From Cotesia glomerata (lineage: Eukaryota; Arthropoda; Insecta; Hymenoptera; Braconidae), in contig NC_058160.1 in the NCBI RefSeq assembly GCF_020080835.1, positions 16,541,152 through 16,605,151 on the forward strand: 64,000 bases of DNA, written 5' to 3'. The notes beneath the pieces were generated by a model, which searched no databases, was not told where the DNA came from, and saw nothing but the letters and a program-made list of their open reading frames with translations. Positions within the stretch are counted from its first letter, which is position 1, and the number at the start of each line of letters is the position of its first letter. Of the stretch, positions 1 through 10,912 are shown piece by piece. The position numbers and the translations under genes were made by a program.

Positions 1-647
1 CTAACAGAAATTCCCTCGTGTGCCAGTAAATTTATTTTATTTACTTACAATATTATTAACGGCGACGATTGTTCTGCTTCCTCGATTGGACCCTTTTGGA
101 TGGTCGTAGACGTATTAATGTTGGTGTTCTCAGTAATAAATCGTGATTGGCGACAAAGATTATAAAAGAAACTTAACTTTATTTCACCAAATCAACACTT
201 TATACAAAACATAATATTTCGGTAACGAAATATTTATAAAACAGAACACTTGTATTTAAGATTATAACTAATTTAGTAATAATACTAGTGAGCGTGGTGA
301 GTAATCACCTGATGCGAAAAATAATAATTTTGATAGAAAACAATACAGAATATTAAATTAAATAATAAACTTTTAGATTAATTGAGATTTTGGTGAGTAG
401 TCACCTAATAGCAGTAGTGGTAATAGTAGTAAAATGACTAAGAAATATTTTGTGTGGTGGTTAACACCGGGGGATAGATCGAAGTGTCGATCAATGCTCA
501 GGTTTTGAGGTTCGTAGCTGATTTTTCCCTCCTCGTGTCGTCTTGTGACGTCACGGGGCTGCACATTAATTTAGCTAGTGTCGGTAACGAAAATGTCGGG
601 TGATAGTTCGCTAGGCTGGTAACATCGGGACATTTTGTAGTGTCTCA
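1..647 (-). repeat. 3' LTR of gypsy-like element, cut by window edge
   Basis: This aligns with the LTR at 8049-8702 at roughly 98% identity by eye, with a 6-bp indel and a few substitutions. On the minus strand it begins TGAGACACTAC directly after the purine run GGCAGGGGGGAT (648-659), the expected polypurine tract next to a 3' LTR. About 830 bp of LTR without the foreign insertion is expected from the plus-strand copy at 34966-35798, so the last part lies upstream of the window. It holds two of the GGTGA-N4-TCACC palindromes (296-309 and 392-405). Confidence 0.85.
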
Positions 648-712
648 ATCCCCCCTGCCAAGCCAAGACTACCCCGTCAATTTTTGAACCGAGCTAGCTC
701 TTTGCAAGAGTC

Positions 713-980
713 GGTGAGTCGTCACCGGGTATGGGGATAGTAGGATGATAGGAGTTAGTGGTGAGTGATCACCTAGGAAGGATGACTTGATGAGATAGTA
801 GGAAGAAAAGTTGATGAAAGGTTTGGTGAGTAGTCACCTGATAGTAGTATGGTTTGGTGAGTAGTCACCTAATAGTAGTGAATGAGGAGATAGATGAGTA
901 GATTGGTGAGTCATCACCTAAAAAAAAAATTTTGGAATAATAAATAAAATTTTTAGTAGTAAGATTGGTGAGTAATCACC
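713..980. repeat. cluster of six GGTGA-N4-TCACC palindromes
   Basis: Six copies of a 14-bp palindrome lie at 713-726, 760-773, 825-838, 856-869, 905-918 and 967-980. Consensus is GGTGAGTNRTCACC, usually extended by a 3' T. Copies are separated by 33-65 bp of unrelated AT-rich sequence. The same motif occurs twice in the left LTR, at 8447-8460 in the right LTR, and at 35211-35224 and 35306-35319 in the plus-strand LTR. It lies in the noncoding stretch between ORF3 and the 3' LTR. The arms stay intact while the centre varies, which suggests a bound site rather than a simple repeat; the binding protein is unknown. Confidence 0.8.
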
Positions 981-1296
981 TGTAAAGTTAATAATTAATT
1001 TGAATAGAGAATTCCCTTGAGCAAATGGTCGAAACCTCGGTCTAGACTTCGATCTATTTGAGTTGTGCTAAAAAAATAAGATTATTATAATTGTTGTTTA
1101 ATTTTAAATTGTTGCTTGTTTTTTTTTTTGACTGGTCTGCCGCTGTAAATAAAACAAATTAAACTGGCAGATAAATTATTAGATGGTATAGATGATATTA
1201 TGATTACTTAAATATTAATAGGAATGATTATTTTAATTTTTATTTTAAAGTAATGAACACATTTTTTTGATATTATAATATAATATACTTGAAATA
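981..1296. other. AT-rich noncoding, retroelement 3' region
   Basis: Noncoding sequence between the palindrome cluster and the end of ORF3. It is A/T-rich with homopolymer runs. I see no gene. Confidence 0.6.
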
Positions 1297-2715
1297 TTAG
1301 CAGTAATGATTTTTGTTAATAATAAAAAAATAGTAGTGAAAAAAAAAAAAAAAGAGATTAAAGTAATGAAAAAAATAAAATAAATGTTTGATGGGGATGA
1401 GATGAAACTTCCTGGACTGTAAGGGAGGTTTTAATTCTTCGTAGCACGAAGATGGGCCTCGTGGAAGAGTCTCATATCCTCTTGGGCACTCGGTGCTGAT
1501 CCAGTCCTTGTATTTTGGCCAACGCCTGTTACAGGCCCGCCACAGGGGGTCGAAAAATTGAATTGCTACTCTACATCCTGGACAGCGCCCACGGAAGTGG
1601 TCTTTTACTTCCTTTTCGTGAGGACGGAAACACGTTTCCGTTGTGACTTGGTCTTGGTAGCAGACATGACACATATCTGGCCTCCACAGTAAACGACATT
1701 CAGCAATTTTGTGGTTGCGTTGCCGGCAGTTTTGACATCCAGATGAAAAGAACAGTGACTGAGCTTGAGTAGTCACTGTCTGGGTCCACGATTCTTGGAG
1801 TTGACTGTGAAGAATCCTGGGTCGAACGGCAGCACAAGTGCTACGGATGGCTTTACAGAATGTTTGGTAATCTATGAAACGGATTCCATTGTGAACAGCT
1901 ATCTGGTTAGCGTCTGTGGCAGCTGGTGATGAAATTGCTGTGTCTGTGTCTTTCAAGAACTGCTGGTATGCAGCCTCTGGTGATATTGGTGCACCATACT
2001 CAGGTGCTGGTATCGTCTGGGAGTACGGTAACGAATGTGCGTACGTTACCATTACTGGCTTGGATGGTGTACTCTTCCTGATAGCTCCTGTCGCACGGAA
2101 GAGGTTTGACTGCTTCTGGGTGAGCTCTCCTCGAGCTTCTCGATAGGCCAGTAATGTTGATGGAGGATGCTGAGTACCCTCTGGGATTGGTTTGGACGTT
2201 GACGTGTGAGGCTTGAGTCCAGCGTTTGGTCCACACGCTGTTGCTGGCTGGCTAGCTAGTACTGAGACCACTGCCTTGTTATTCGGCGTGGCTCCGATGC
2301 TGTAGACCGTCCTGGTGGTCTGCTCCTCAGTGATCTGGAGAGACAACGCCTCTTCTTGATGTATTTGGTAGTGAATATTTTCACCTAGTTGTTTGACAAT
2401 AGGTTCCATAATTTCTAGTCGATGGTTAACGGCAACGACTTCTTCAGCTACGTCGCGGAGATTCAAACGCTGTTGGTTGGATGTCTCAGCTAAATTTGTG
2501 ACGTCGCGTTGTAGTGTCTGGATGTCACGTGTGTTTCTTTGCAGTTGTATACGAACATGCTCGATACCCTCGAGTATATCATTGACCCAGGAGGGTCGTT
2601 CGTTGATGGATCTAGCTGCTGGCTGTGCTAGAGGGTTAAATCTACCTGCAAATGCTGAAGTGACTGTTTGTTGACTCGCATCTGCAACTGAAACTGTGAC
2701 TGCATTGCTGCTCAT
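1297..2715 (-). CDS. ORF3: coiled-coil plus zinc-knuckle protein of gypsy-like element
   Basis: The first in-frame ATG is at 2715, giving 472 residues. The same frame stays open upstream and overlaps the end of pol, so a fused or reinitiated product is possible. The N-terminal third is T/S-rich. The next part is a heptad-like acidic/leucine region (from NDILEGIEHV to about ITEEQ) that looks like a coiled coil. The C-terminal part has a CX2CX4HX4C knuckle (C-Q-N-C ... H ... C), then a second Cys cluster with C-H-V-C and C-P-G-C. There is no signal peptide and no internal membrane segment, so it is not a typical env; the hydrophobic tail is translated A/T-rich DNA after a likely earlier functional end. 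Together the features suggest a nucleic-acid-binding accessory or Gag-like protein. No function is assigned. Confidence 0.6.
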   Translation of the reverse strand: MSSNAVTVSVADASQQTVTSAFAGRFNPLAQPAARSINERPSWVNDILEGIEHVRIQLQRNTRDIQTLQRDVTNLAETSNQQRLNLRDVAEEVVAVNHRLEIMEPIVKQLGENIHYQIHQEEALSLQITEEQTTRTVYSIGATPNNKAVVSVLASQPATACGPNAGLKPHTSTSKPIPEGTQHPPSTLLAYREARGELTQKQSNLFRATGAIRKSTPSKPVMVTYAHSLPYSQTIPAPEYGAPISPEAAYQQFLKDTDTAISSPAATDANQIAVHNGIRFIDYQTFCKAIRSTCAAVRPRILHSQLQESWTQTVTTQAQSLFFSSGCQNCRQRNHKIAECRLLWRPDMCHVCYQDQVTTETCFRPHEKEVKDHFRGRCPGCRVAIQFFDPLWRACNRRWPKYKDWISTECPRGYETLPRGPSSCYEELKPPLQSRKFHLIPIKHLFYFFHYFNLFFFFFHYYFFIINKNHYC

Positions 2716-2810
2716 CGATGTTGACGTAAACGCTGCTGTAGCGCTCTCTTGTTGATTAACGGTATTGACTGGACCTGTAACTGAATTGCTGGTCACCGGG
2801 GTTGTTGTGA

Positions 2811-4229
2811 CTACTGCTGGGCAGCTGTGGTAGTAGCTGTGCCGGGCTGAACTGCTAGTGACCTTGGAATTCGGCCGAAGTTGAGCTGAACAGTTTCTTC
2901 TGGAGTCAGGCTGGGCCTAACGACGATCGGTAACGTTGCTGGGGTTACAAATGACGGTACAGGTGATGATGATGATATAATATCATATGAATGAGATGAG
3001 GTAATGTCATCGGAAGCGAAAGTTTCGGTTAACGGGTCAAGAATCAAAGATTCTAAACTCGAATGTGAAGTAGCTTTCGCTTCATTACTGCTGATTGACG
3101 ACATTGTAGTACTCTTAGCGTTGTCTTTCTGTAATGAAATTTGTCTTTTAGAACTTCTAGGAATTTTAAGATCATTTAAATAATGTGTGCCGAGGCCATT
3201 GCCATTTAAGTCTGCTAATCTCACGACCATCGGACTTACTATATCAGTAACTACCGCGGTTCCTGCATATTTGGGTGCTACTTTCGCGCTATAGCCATCG
3301 ACTTTTTTGCTTAATTTTTTATTTAAATAATAAACTCTATCTCCGATCTGTAAATCAATAGATTGCGTAGAAAACCGTTTGTCGTGTTGTTTTCGCATTC
3401 GTTCTGATGAAGATAAGGCATTTAATGTTAGCGGTTTAGTTTTATTTGTGCGGGAACGAAATTGATGTTTTGTAGAATTACCGCCTAAGTACCAAGTGGC
3501 GATTTTTGATTCTACGTGAACGTCTGCGGACTGCAAAAAATCTAGACCAAGAATAACTGGGGTTGATAATCTAGGTTATACACTTAACCAGGTTAAAATG
3601 GTTTTTCCGTCAAGTTCTACTTTAAATGGCGCGCCTTCGCGGGTGTATGTTGAAGCAGAGTCGGCTAATGTTACTCCTACGGTACTAGTGGGGTCTGGGC
3701 TTAACTCCTGAAGTTCATTGCCTTGGATTCGGTTATACGCGGTTTCAGAAATGTAACTTCGTTCGCTTCCGCTGTCTAACATGGCTTCAATGTGAAAAGA
3801 TCCTATAGTAATATCGGTAATCATGCGGCTTACGAGCGTTGGTGCCTGCGTATGCGATAAATATGTTCGACTATGATTGTTGGGACCGTGTATTTGCGTG
3901 AGACAGTCGGGTGTTTCATCATCGTCTGATTTAATTTTTAATTCCGGTAAATCAATGGGAAGCTCCGACTCCGAGTCTGATTCGTAATCAAAATCATCAT
4001 AATCTTCGTATTCAGAGTCTGAGATGTTTAAATGTGGTGAGTTTGGTATAAAATCGGATGTTTGAGAGATACTAGTTTTACAGTTGTCATTAGTTGGCTC
4101 TACAGAAATGTTAACTGGAGTAATAGATAAAACGTGTGTTTGACTAGCTGTTTCAGCAGTACTGTTTGTCTCTACTGCAACGGTTTTGGCCCTGGCTGCT
4201 GTAGAGGGATACACCAGGGCACCTACTCG
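2811..4229 (-). pseudogene. gypsy pol: protease fused to integrase C-terminus (core deleted)
   Basis: This is the -1 frame entered at the slippery site 4229-4235. The first block (to the stop at 3576) holds an acidic stretch and a retropepsin with the D-S-G catalytic motif in MLDSGSERSYIS. An in-frame TAA at 3576-3578 falls where the plus-strand copy reads Leu, so it is a point mutation; the frame then stays open to 2811. At about 3400-3405 the sequence jumps from the protease-RT linker (NALSSS) to an integrase C-terminal region with a GDRVYYLNKK motif (about 3340-3160). RT, RNase H, and the integrase zinc-binding and catalytic domains are absent. Reading frame is preserved across the junction. 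The tail is Ser/Thr-rich. Confidence 0.8.
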
Positions 4230-6178
4230 TTTTTTGGCTCCGGGTTTCTCGGTAACGGTGGTAAACCGGCCCTAGCCCGAATCTCGTCAGTGGTTTTCGC
4301 ACAACACTTGTCAGCTGTATGTCCATGACGTCCACAGCGTGCACAAGGTGCGGAAGAGGGCAGTGGAGAGAGTGTTTTTTGTAAATTCTCAAACATGCCT
4401 TGTATCGTGGCCTGGAGATTGTTTATTGAAGATACGATCACGTCTGAGGTGTCGTTTTTTGGGGTTTCTTTACGCGAATTAAATTGTTTATTTGTTGAAA
4501 CCGCGTCTGAAGTTGTTTTTTCATTATTCTCAATTGACGCGTCTTGATCAGGATCTACATCGGTAACGGCATTCATTCGCGTTCTTGATTTAGTGTAATT
4601 CTGATTTTGTGTTTTCGATTTACTCGGTTGTTCCAGTTTAGGTGGATTACAAGTATCCATAATCGATTGCCATGCGCCAACGCGTTGGTATAACATTGAA
4701 TAAGTATTAATACGTTCTTTCGCAAATTTAAATAAGAATTTGGAATTAAATTTTTGGATAACAATTTTTACTTGTCGGCTTTTGGGTAATGGCTCTTCTA
4801 ATTGAGCAAACGCGCTTTGCATTCGATTAATAAATGCAGCTCCCTGTTCATCGTCAGCTTGTCGATATGAATAGATTTCTTGTAAAAAGGTTTCGTCTGA
4901 TTGGTGAGTTTGCCATACTTTGAAGTGTGTTTTAAAGACTGACCAGTCGACAAATAAATGCTCATTCTGATAATACCAGTCTAAAATATTACCAGTTAAC
5001 GTTGAAGCTACTACTGGCCTAAAGTTGTCTAAAGGTATATCATTACTGACCATTCGCTGTTCTAATGTCTTAATAAATTTTTTGGCATCTAACTTTACAG
5101 ATGAATCGCGCGGAGGGAAAAATAGATTCCATGATTTCGCAGTTCGGCAAATGTCATTTGTCCGTAAGGGTGCAACTGTACTCGGGTACATGTACGAGGG
5201 AGCAGCGCTTGGGACTATGCCTGGAATAGTATATGTGTATTGTTGTGTCTGTAACGCAGGCACATGAAAAGAAGCGATCGGTGCTGTATAGGTGTGTGTC
5301 ACATGAGGTGCAGTAGTGTGTGACTGTACGTGTGTGCTTGGTACGTAGTATGGCATCGGTGGTGCTGTATAAGTTTGAGTTATATACGGCAACGTGGTGT
5401 GTGATTGTACATGAGTCGCTGGTATATGCTGAGGCATCGGCGGTACGAGTGGTGGGGCAAGCGACAGCGGCGCGTACGGTAAACGCGCAGCCCCACTGAG
5501 CGTCGAGCTTTGTACTGTAGAGAAGGGAGGTATACTCGGAGGAGGAAAGCGAGGTGCTGGCGGCACGGAGTAATTTCCCGCTGAAAAATTTGAACTAGGG
5601 AATAATTCTCGTGACTGAAATGCGTAGGTGTCATTGGCAGGATTATTGTTATTATTTACTGTGTCGGACATCGTTCTAGCTAGAGTGCTAGCGAAGGGTG
5701 GCATTAACTGAAGATAGGCGGCTTTCCAAGCCTCTGCTTCAGATCTTAGTTGTCTGATTACTTCTTCAACGGTTTGCGTAGCAGTATTTGTATTTTCAGG
5801 GTTTTGTGCTCTACTTGTATTATTATTATTATTATTATTTGAATCTATCGAGTCTAACGAATCGTGTACTCGACTTGTATCGTTACCGCTCGTATCTGCG
5901 GGGTTTACTAGGTCTTGTACTCCACTCGTGTTATTTTGAACTACTTGAGCGGGATCATTATTGGTGTAACCGGTACTGTTGTGTAGGTCGTTTCGTGAAT
6001 TGTCTAGTCCAAGTAAATCGTCTGATAATTGTGGATGGGGATTTGAACTGGGGGCTTGAGTCGGATTAAAATTTAATAAATTCTGGTTAGATACCACTGG
6101 AATAGGATTTTGTGGGATCTGATTCACATTACTGCTGATGGGTGCCGGAAGTCGATTCGTTGGCGTACGAAGAAATAT
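4223..6178 (-). pseudogene. gypsy-like gag, start codon lost
   Basis: The frame is open from 6178 to the TAG at 4223 (651 codons). The codon matching the ATG at 36628 of the plus copy is ATA here, so translation would need a later or non-AUG start (GTG at 6127 is next). Order: N/S/T/P-rich N-terminus with an Asn run, a proline/tyrosine-rich repeat region (THVQSHTT-type units), a capsid-like region (KFIKTLEQRM ... FINRMQSAF) matching retrotransposon Gag, and a nucleocapsid CX2CX4HX4C knuckle, CARCGRHGHTADKC, near the C-terminus. The stop lies 3 bases past the slippery heptamer. Apart from the start codon the frame is undamaged, unlike the plus copy, which has three stops. Confidence 0.8.
4229..4235 (-). 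promoter_or_regulatory. -1 ribosomal frameshift heptamer A_AAA_AAC (gag/pol)
   Basis: In the gag frame the codons read CCA AAA AAC GAG TAG. The heptamer A AAA AAC is therefore in the correct phase for -1 slippage, one codon before the gag stop. A -1 shift here enters the open pol frame leading to protease. The plus-strand copy has the identical heptamer at 38568-38574 in the same phase. A downstream pseudoknot was not folded. Confidence 0.75.
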
Positions 6179-7202
6179 TTTGGATAATTAATATTAAATC
6201 TTATTTAATTATTTTCCGAATGGATTAAATTTTGAGGGTATTATTTTATAATGACACACCTGACAAAGAATTTTAATCCTAAACGCATTCAAAATTAATT
6301 TCATAATCCCGAATTTTATTTAGTGAGTATTCGATACTCTGTGTTATTGATTTAATCCCTAAATTTTAACTTTAATGTTATTAAGTTTTATACTCGTAAT
6401 AAATAATATTAATATTATTATTATCATTGAAATTCGGACTGCAAGGTTAAATGAAATAAATTATTTTAACGGCGATATTTAATTTTAATAATAAGATATT
6501 TTTACTAAATGTTTATTTTCAAGAATAAAATTAAGTACGAGATTTAGTTTCGATGGTAAAATACTTTCTAATATTTATTTTAGATGAAAGATCTAGTTCC
6601 GACTCAATTGAACAAAAGATATTTTATGGAGAAATAAAAGAATTTATTTTATTTCCGAGTTTCAATACGTAGTATACGACAACCGATTCTTTGAAGGACA
6701 TAGGCGTGAAGCGGCCTTGGGTTGTGTTTACTTTAGCCCGAGCGTGCAACGTGTTGATGGCTTGCGACCCGGCACACAAAGTATACTTGACAATAGGCTT
6801 ATAAAGATTTATATACTGATAAAGTTATTATTAAAATAATTGTACTAAATTCTCACTGAAAGTACTTCTCAGCCAATACAAAGTGGATGATGTCAGTATA
6901 AATACCTTTACAGCAATAGGATTAAAAACGCTTAAAACTAAATGAATTATTATGAAGACGTGGGAATTTTTGTCAATTTAGAAATTAATTTTATAAATTT
7001 TAGAATTTATGTAATTTTATAACAAAAATTTCACTAGTTAAATAAATTTTGTAGTTGTGATTACAAAACTTTCACTGTTTAAATAAGTTTTATAAATTTT
7101 CTGTAAAGTATCAAATATAAAAAGATTTCTTGGTTTTATAAAAATAAATTCACGATTTCTTTAGACTTTACAGGTAGAGACAACATTCATTTATGAGGGC
7201 AG
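6179..7202 (-). other. 5' leader of gypsy-like element
   Basis: Noncoding A/T-rich leader between the PBS and gag. It aligns with the plus-copy leader 35819-36627 over much of its length. No ORF of note. Confidence 0.6.
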
Positions 7203-7203
7203 T

Positions 7204-7221
7204 GTCCCTGTTCGGGCGCCA
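7204..7221 (-). other. primer-binding site, tRNA-Lys type
   Basis: On the minus strand it reads TGGCGCCCGAACAGGGAC, one base after the LTR end ...AGTGTTTCA. This is the sequence known as a primer site complementary to the 3' end of tRNA-Lys(UUU). The plus copy has one change (GCTC for GCCC). Confidence 0.8.
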
Positions 7222-7222
7222 T

Positions 7223-8702
7223 TGAAACACTAAATTTTTGTATACTTTAAAAATTTAATTATTTAATCCATTAAACCTCGCGGGGAAGGGAATAATCGAA
7301 TAAACTTCTGATTTTATTTAGGATCACTGCCCGGGAATTTCCCGCTTCCTAGATGGATGCTGAATAATTACAGAAAGAGCGGAAAAGCGGGGATCAGGTT
7401 TAGGGTTGGATATCTCAATTAAAACGCGTAATTTATTATCAAAAATAACACTAGTAATTTATTTACATTAATTACACTCAATATTTAATATTTTTAATAG
7501 CGGATTGTTAAGATAAAAGCGGATTTGTAAATTACAGCGTGGTTTGCAAAAGCGAAGCCGGTTGACACGTGGTTGAACACTTTGCCGGCACTGAAAAAGC
7601 GGTGAAATAAATGCACTGTTAACACAATTTACCTATAACAAATTAAAGCGAATTATTAGCGGTTAATTTAAGCAGTTTAAATTATAAAATTAGCGAAATG
7701 CGGTTTATTAACGAAAAGCAAAAGTAAAGAAAAACTAATGGCGACTTGATGCAGCGAAAGCGTAGAAGCGAAAGATAATAACAATAGTCCGTCTTCTTCC
7801 TCGTTGAGTTGGGGAAGAAGGCTATTGCGCATGTCTAGTGGGAGCGATCAGCCAATAAAGCGGTCGATTCATGACGTGATCGAGAGGCTGATTTTCTATT
7901 GGCGGTTCGATTTTTGCGGGAACTAGCGGTGGACAGGTGCGTCTCTTGAATTTGGGTGTCCCCCAGGAGCGAGTTAATCGCTACTGGGCCTTGTTCATCG
8001 AACAGATGCTGTCTATAATTTTATATATTAAGATTTTACCTTGGAGGTCTAACAGAAATTCCCTCGTGTGCCAGTTAATTTATTTTATTTACTTACAATA
8101 TTATTAACGGCGACGATTGTTCTGCTTCCTCGATTGGACCCTTTTGGATGGTCGTAGACGTATTAAATTAATGTTGGTGTTCTCAGTAATAAATCGTGAT
8201 TGGCGACAAAGATTATAAAAGAAACTTAACTTTATTTCACCAAATCAGCACTTTAAATAAGACTTATAATATTTCGGTAACGAAATATTTATGAAACAGA
8301 ACACTTGTATTTAAGATTATAACTAATTTAGTAATAATACTAGTGAGCGTAGTGAACAATCACCTGATGCGAAAAATAATAATTTTGATAGAAAATAATA
8401 TAGAATATTAAATTAAATAATAAACTTTTAGATTAATTGAGATTTTGGTGAGTAGTCACCTAATAGCAGTAATAGTGGTAATAGTAGTAAAATGACTAAG
8501 AAATATTTTGCGTGGTGGTTAACACCGGGGGATAGATCGAAGTGTCGATCAATGCTCAGGTTTTAAGGTTCGTAGCTGATTTTTCCCTCCTCGTGTCGTC
8601 TTGTGACGTCACGGGGCTGCACATTAATTTAGCTAGTGTCGGTAACGAAAATGTCGGGCGATAGTTCGCTAGGCTGGTAACATCGGGACATTTTGTAGTG
8701 TC
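7223..8702 (-). repeat. 5' LTR of gypsy-like element, with nested solo LTR
   Basis: The LTR runs from the CA end at 7223 into the N gap, just short of the expected TGAGACACT start. Without the 644-bp insertion and its 5-bp duplication it is about 832 bp, against 833 bp for the plus copy. Terminal repeats are imperfect: TGAGACACT versus AGTGTTTCA. Confidence 0.8.
7361..8004 (-). mobile_element. solo LTR, TGTTCG family, inserted in gypsy LTR
   Basis: On the minus strand this starts TGTTCGATGAACAAGG and ends GTAATTATTCA. Direct 5-bp duplications GATGC flank it (7356-7360 and 8005-8009). The same 643-bp unit occurs at 52674-53316 with a different duplication. TG...CA ends, 5-bp duplications and the lack of coding sequence identify a solo LTR. 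The parent element is not in the window. Confidence 0.85.
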
Positions 8703-8802
8703 NNNNNNNNNNNNNNNNNNNNNNNNNNNNNNNNNNNNNNNNNNNNNNNNNNNNNNNNNNNNNNNNNNNNNNNNNNNNNNNNNNNNNNNNNNNNNNNNNN
8801 NN
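8703..8802. other. assembly gap, 100 N
   Basis: Exactly 100 N, the standard size for a gap of unknown length. It hides the outer end of the gypsy 5' LTR and the insertion junction. Confidence 0.99.
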
Positions 8803-8959
8803 TTTAAACAACATTCCCTCATCGTTCAGAGCGCTCCAGGCCTTTTTCACTCATATTTCGCATCCTTATACACATCCAATAAGTTAGTAATTTTTTTTCT
8901 ACACTAGAAATTCTCTAGAAACTATTCACATGGCAAAACAACGTTTGCCGAGTTAGCTA

Positions 8960-9019
<60 letters not shown>

Positions 9020-10200
9020 GGAATCATCGAATCTAGATACTTAAAATTTAGTAGGAATATTAATTTTGCCATTTTGAATTTTGAATTTTTTTTCTTTTTT
9101 TTTTATTTAATGATTATTTTTTTATTTTGAAACTAACGAATCACAATTTTAAAATAAACATAAATTTCAAACATAAAAAACGAATTATATGTCTATTATT
9201 ATTTTCTCAATTTTTTTATGCGGCCCACTTTCTGAATTGTCATCAACAGACTCGATAGAGTCTGGCGCCAAGTTCCGTTCTCAAGTCAGACTACCGAGTG
9301 TGTATATACCGTAAGCAGAACGGTTTTTTGAGGTTACAAATTTTTTTTCAAATTTATTTTGATTCTTTTTTATATGATATTTTATAATAGTAATTCATGC
9401 TTTTTATGACGTGTATTAATTGATTATTATCAATTATCTTTATAATTTCTATTTAAAAGTAATAAAAATAATCAGCACAAACTATAGCGACCCATATTTT
9501 TAGATTTTAACTTTTTTTTATGTAAAAAGCGGATGGCCAGAGACTGAATAATATAAGGATGCATGCTAATCTTATAATAGATGGGAAACTACAGTGAAAA
9601 AAAGATATTTGACAGCTTGCAATTACACACGCCAGGCGGCGCAAGAATAACTTTAACATGAACTATAAGTAAAAGGGATAGTTTGCCACCGGAGATGTAT
9701 TAAATTAAAATTGTCAATTTTTGTTATAATTACAAAAAATACTGAAATCCGAACAAAAACAGTTTCACTGTGAAAAAAATCGTGCCAAGTCTACGTTCAT
9801 AAGACTATTAAGAAAAAAAAATTGTATTTCTTTACAAAAAGATATAAAATAAAAAATAAAAAAATCCAAGTAACCGATATGATTATATATGATTTTCGAA
9901 AATTAAAAAAAATTTTGTTGTAAATTTAAAAACTAACAGAAACAATTTTGGAACGGATTTGGTGTGCGTCATTGTGTACTTCAATTTTTTTTAAAAGTCC
10001 TAGTAGATAGATTTTACGAATTTCATAAAAAGTGAAATATTTTGTAACCACGCACACTAAATACGTTCCCAAATTGTTTCTTCCAATTTTTAAATATTAT
10101 TTGTATAGATTTATTGAATAATATGATTCATATTAACGTAAATATTACGATATTCACGTAATAATTACCGTAACTCCTTCTTTCCCGCTTCACAGCATTA
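8803..10200. other. AT-rich intergenic DNA with (TA)n
   Basis: A (TA)n tract lies at about 8961-9017. The rest is A/T-rich with long T and A runs. I see no gene and no repeat recognised elsewhere in the window. Confidence 0.6.
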
Positions 10201-10281
10201 TTTATATTTGTAAAAATGCTTGCTGTAAGATGGACGGTGTAGCTTAATGTATATTGAATAAGCGAAAGAAAATTTAGTATA

Positions 10282-10353
10282 GACCGGATAGCTCAAATGG
10301 TAGAGTAGCCGACATGTCTTCGGAAGGTTCTGGGTTCGAATCCCAGTCCGTGC
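10282..10353 (+). ncRNA. tRNA-like sequence, unit 1
   Basis: The T-arm is perfect (CTGGG-TTCGAAT-CCCAG). The D-arm pairs (GCTC/GAGT). Box B GGTTCGAATCC is canonical and box A TAGCTCAAATGG has one mismatch. The anticodon stem CCGA/TCGG closes a 7-nt loop CATGTCT (TGT at the anticodon position) but lacks U33. The acceptor pairs at only 5 of 7 positions. A T7 run follows about 11 nt later. Probably a tRNA-derived Pol III unit rather than a working tRNA. Confidence 0.55.
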
Positions 10354-10596
10354 TATCTATTAATTTTTTTCTCGCATATTCTATAAACTCACATTAAGAT
10401 GATCCTCTCCACATTCCTTTCTCAATCCTTTCCTACCAATATCCTGTTACGTGAATGTGGAACGCTTCTCGTAATAATTACCGTAACTCCTATTCTTTCC
10501 CGCTTCACAGCATTATTTATATTTGTAAAAATGCTTGCCGTAAGATGGACGGTGTAGCTTAATGCATATTAAATAAGCGAAAGAAAATTTAGTATA

Positions 10597-10668
10597 GACC
10601 GGATAGTTCAAATGGTAGAGTAGCCGACATGTCTTCGGAAGGTTCTGGGTTCGAATCCCAGTCCGTGC
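10597..10668 (+). ncRNA. tRNA-like sequence, unit 2
   Basis: Nearly identical to unit 1. One change in the D-arm/box A (GTTC for GCTC) weakens the D-stem. Box B and the T-arm are intact and a T-run follows. Confidence 0.5.
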
Positions 10669-10912
10669 TATCTATTAATTTTTTTCTCGCATATTCTATA
10701 AACTCACATTAAGATGATCCTCTCCACATTCCTTTCTCAATTCTTTCCTACCAATATCCTGTTACGTGAATGTGGAACGCTTCTCGTAATAATTACCGTA
10801 ACTCCTATTTTTTCCCGCTTCACAGCATTATTTATATTTGTAAAAATGCTTGCCGTAAGATGGACGGTGTGGCTTAATGTATATAGAATAAGCGAAAAGG
10901 AAATTTAGTATA

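Larger units (their letters stand above)
1..8702 (-). mobile_element. Ty3/gypsy-like LTR retrotransposon, internally deleted
   Basis: Order on the minus strand: 5' LTR (from the gap to 7223), PBS, about 1 kb leader, gag, -1 frameshift site, protease, remnant of the integrase C-terminus, ORF3, polypurine tract, 3' LTR. Reverse transcriptase, RNase H and the integrase core are missing. The plus-strand copy at 34966-40459 keeps RT and shows what was lost. LTR similarity suggests a fairly recent insertion, but the copy cannot be autonomous: the gag ATG is ATA, pol has one stop after protease, and its core is deleted. Target duplications cannot be checked because one end is off-window and the other is in the N gap. 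Confidence 0.85.

Noticed and set aside
713..980. Short palindromic repeats with spacers resembling a CRISPR array
   Set aside because: Spacing is irregular (33-65 bp), repeats are 14 bp, the same motif lies in LTRs, and the DNA is eukaryotic.
1916..2674. Plus-strand ORFs opposite the gypsy ORF3
   Set aside because: Antisense shadows of the ORF3 reading frame without independent features.
8556..8907. ORFs running across the N gap
   Set aside because: Most of their length is undetermined sequence and the rest is LTR or AT-rich DNA.
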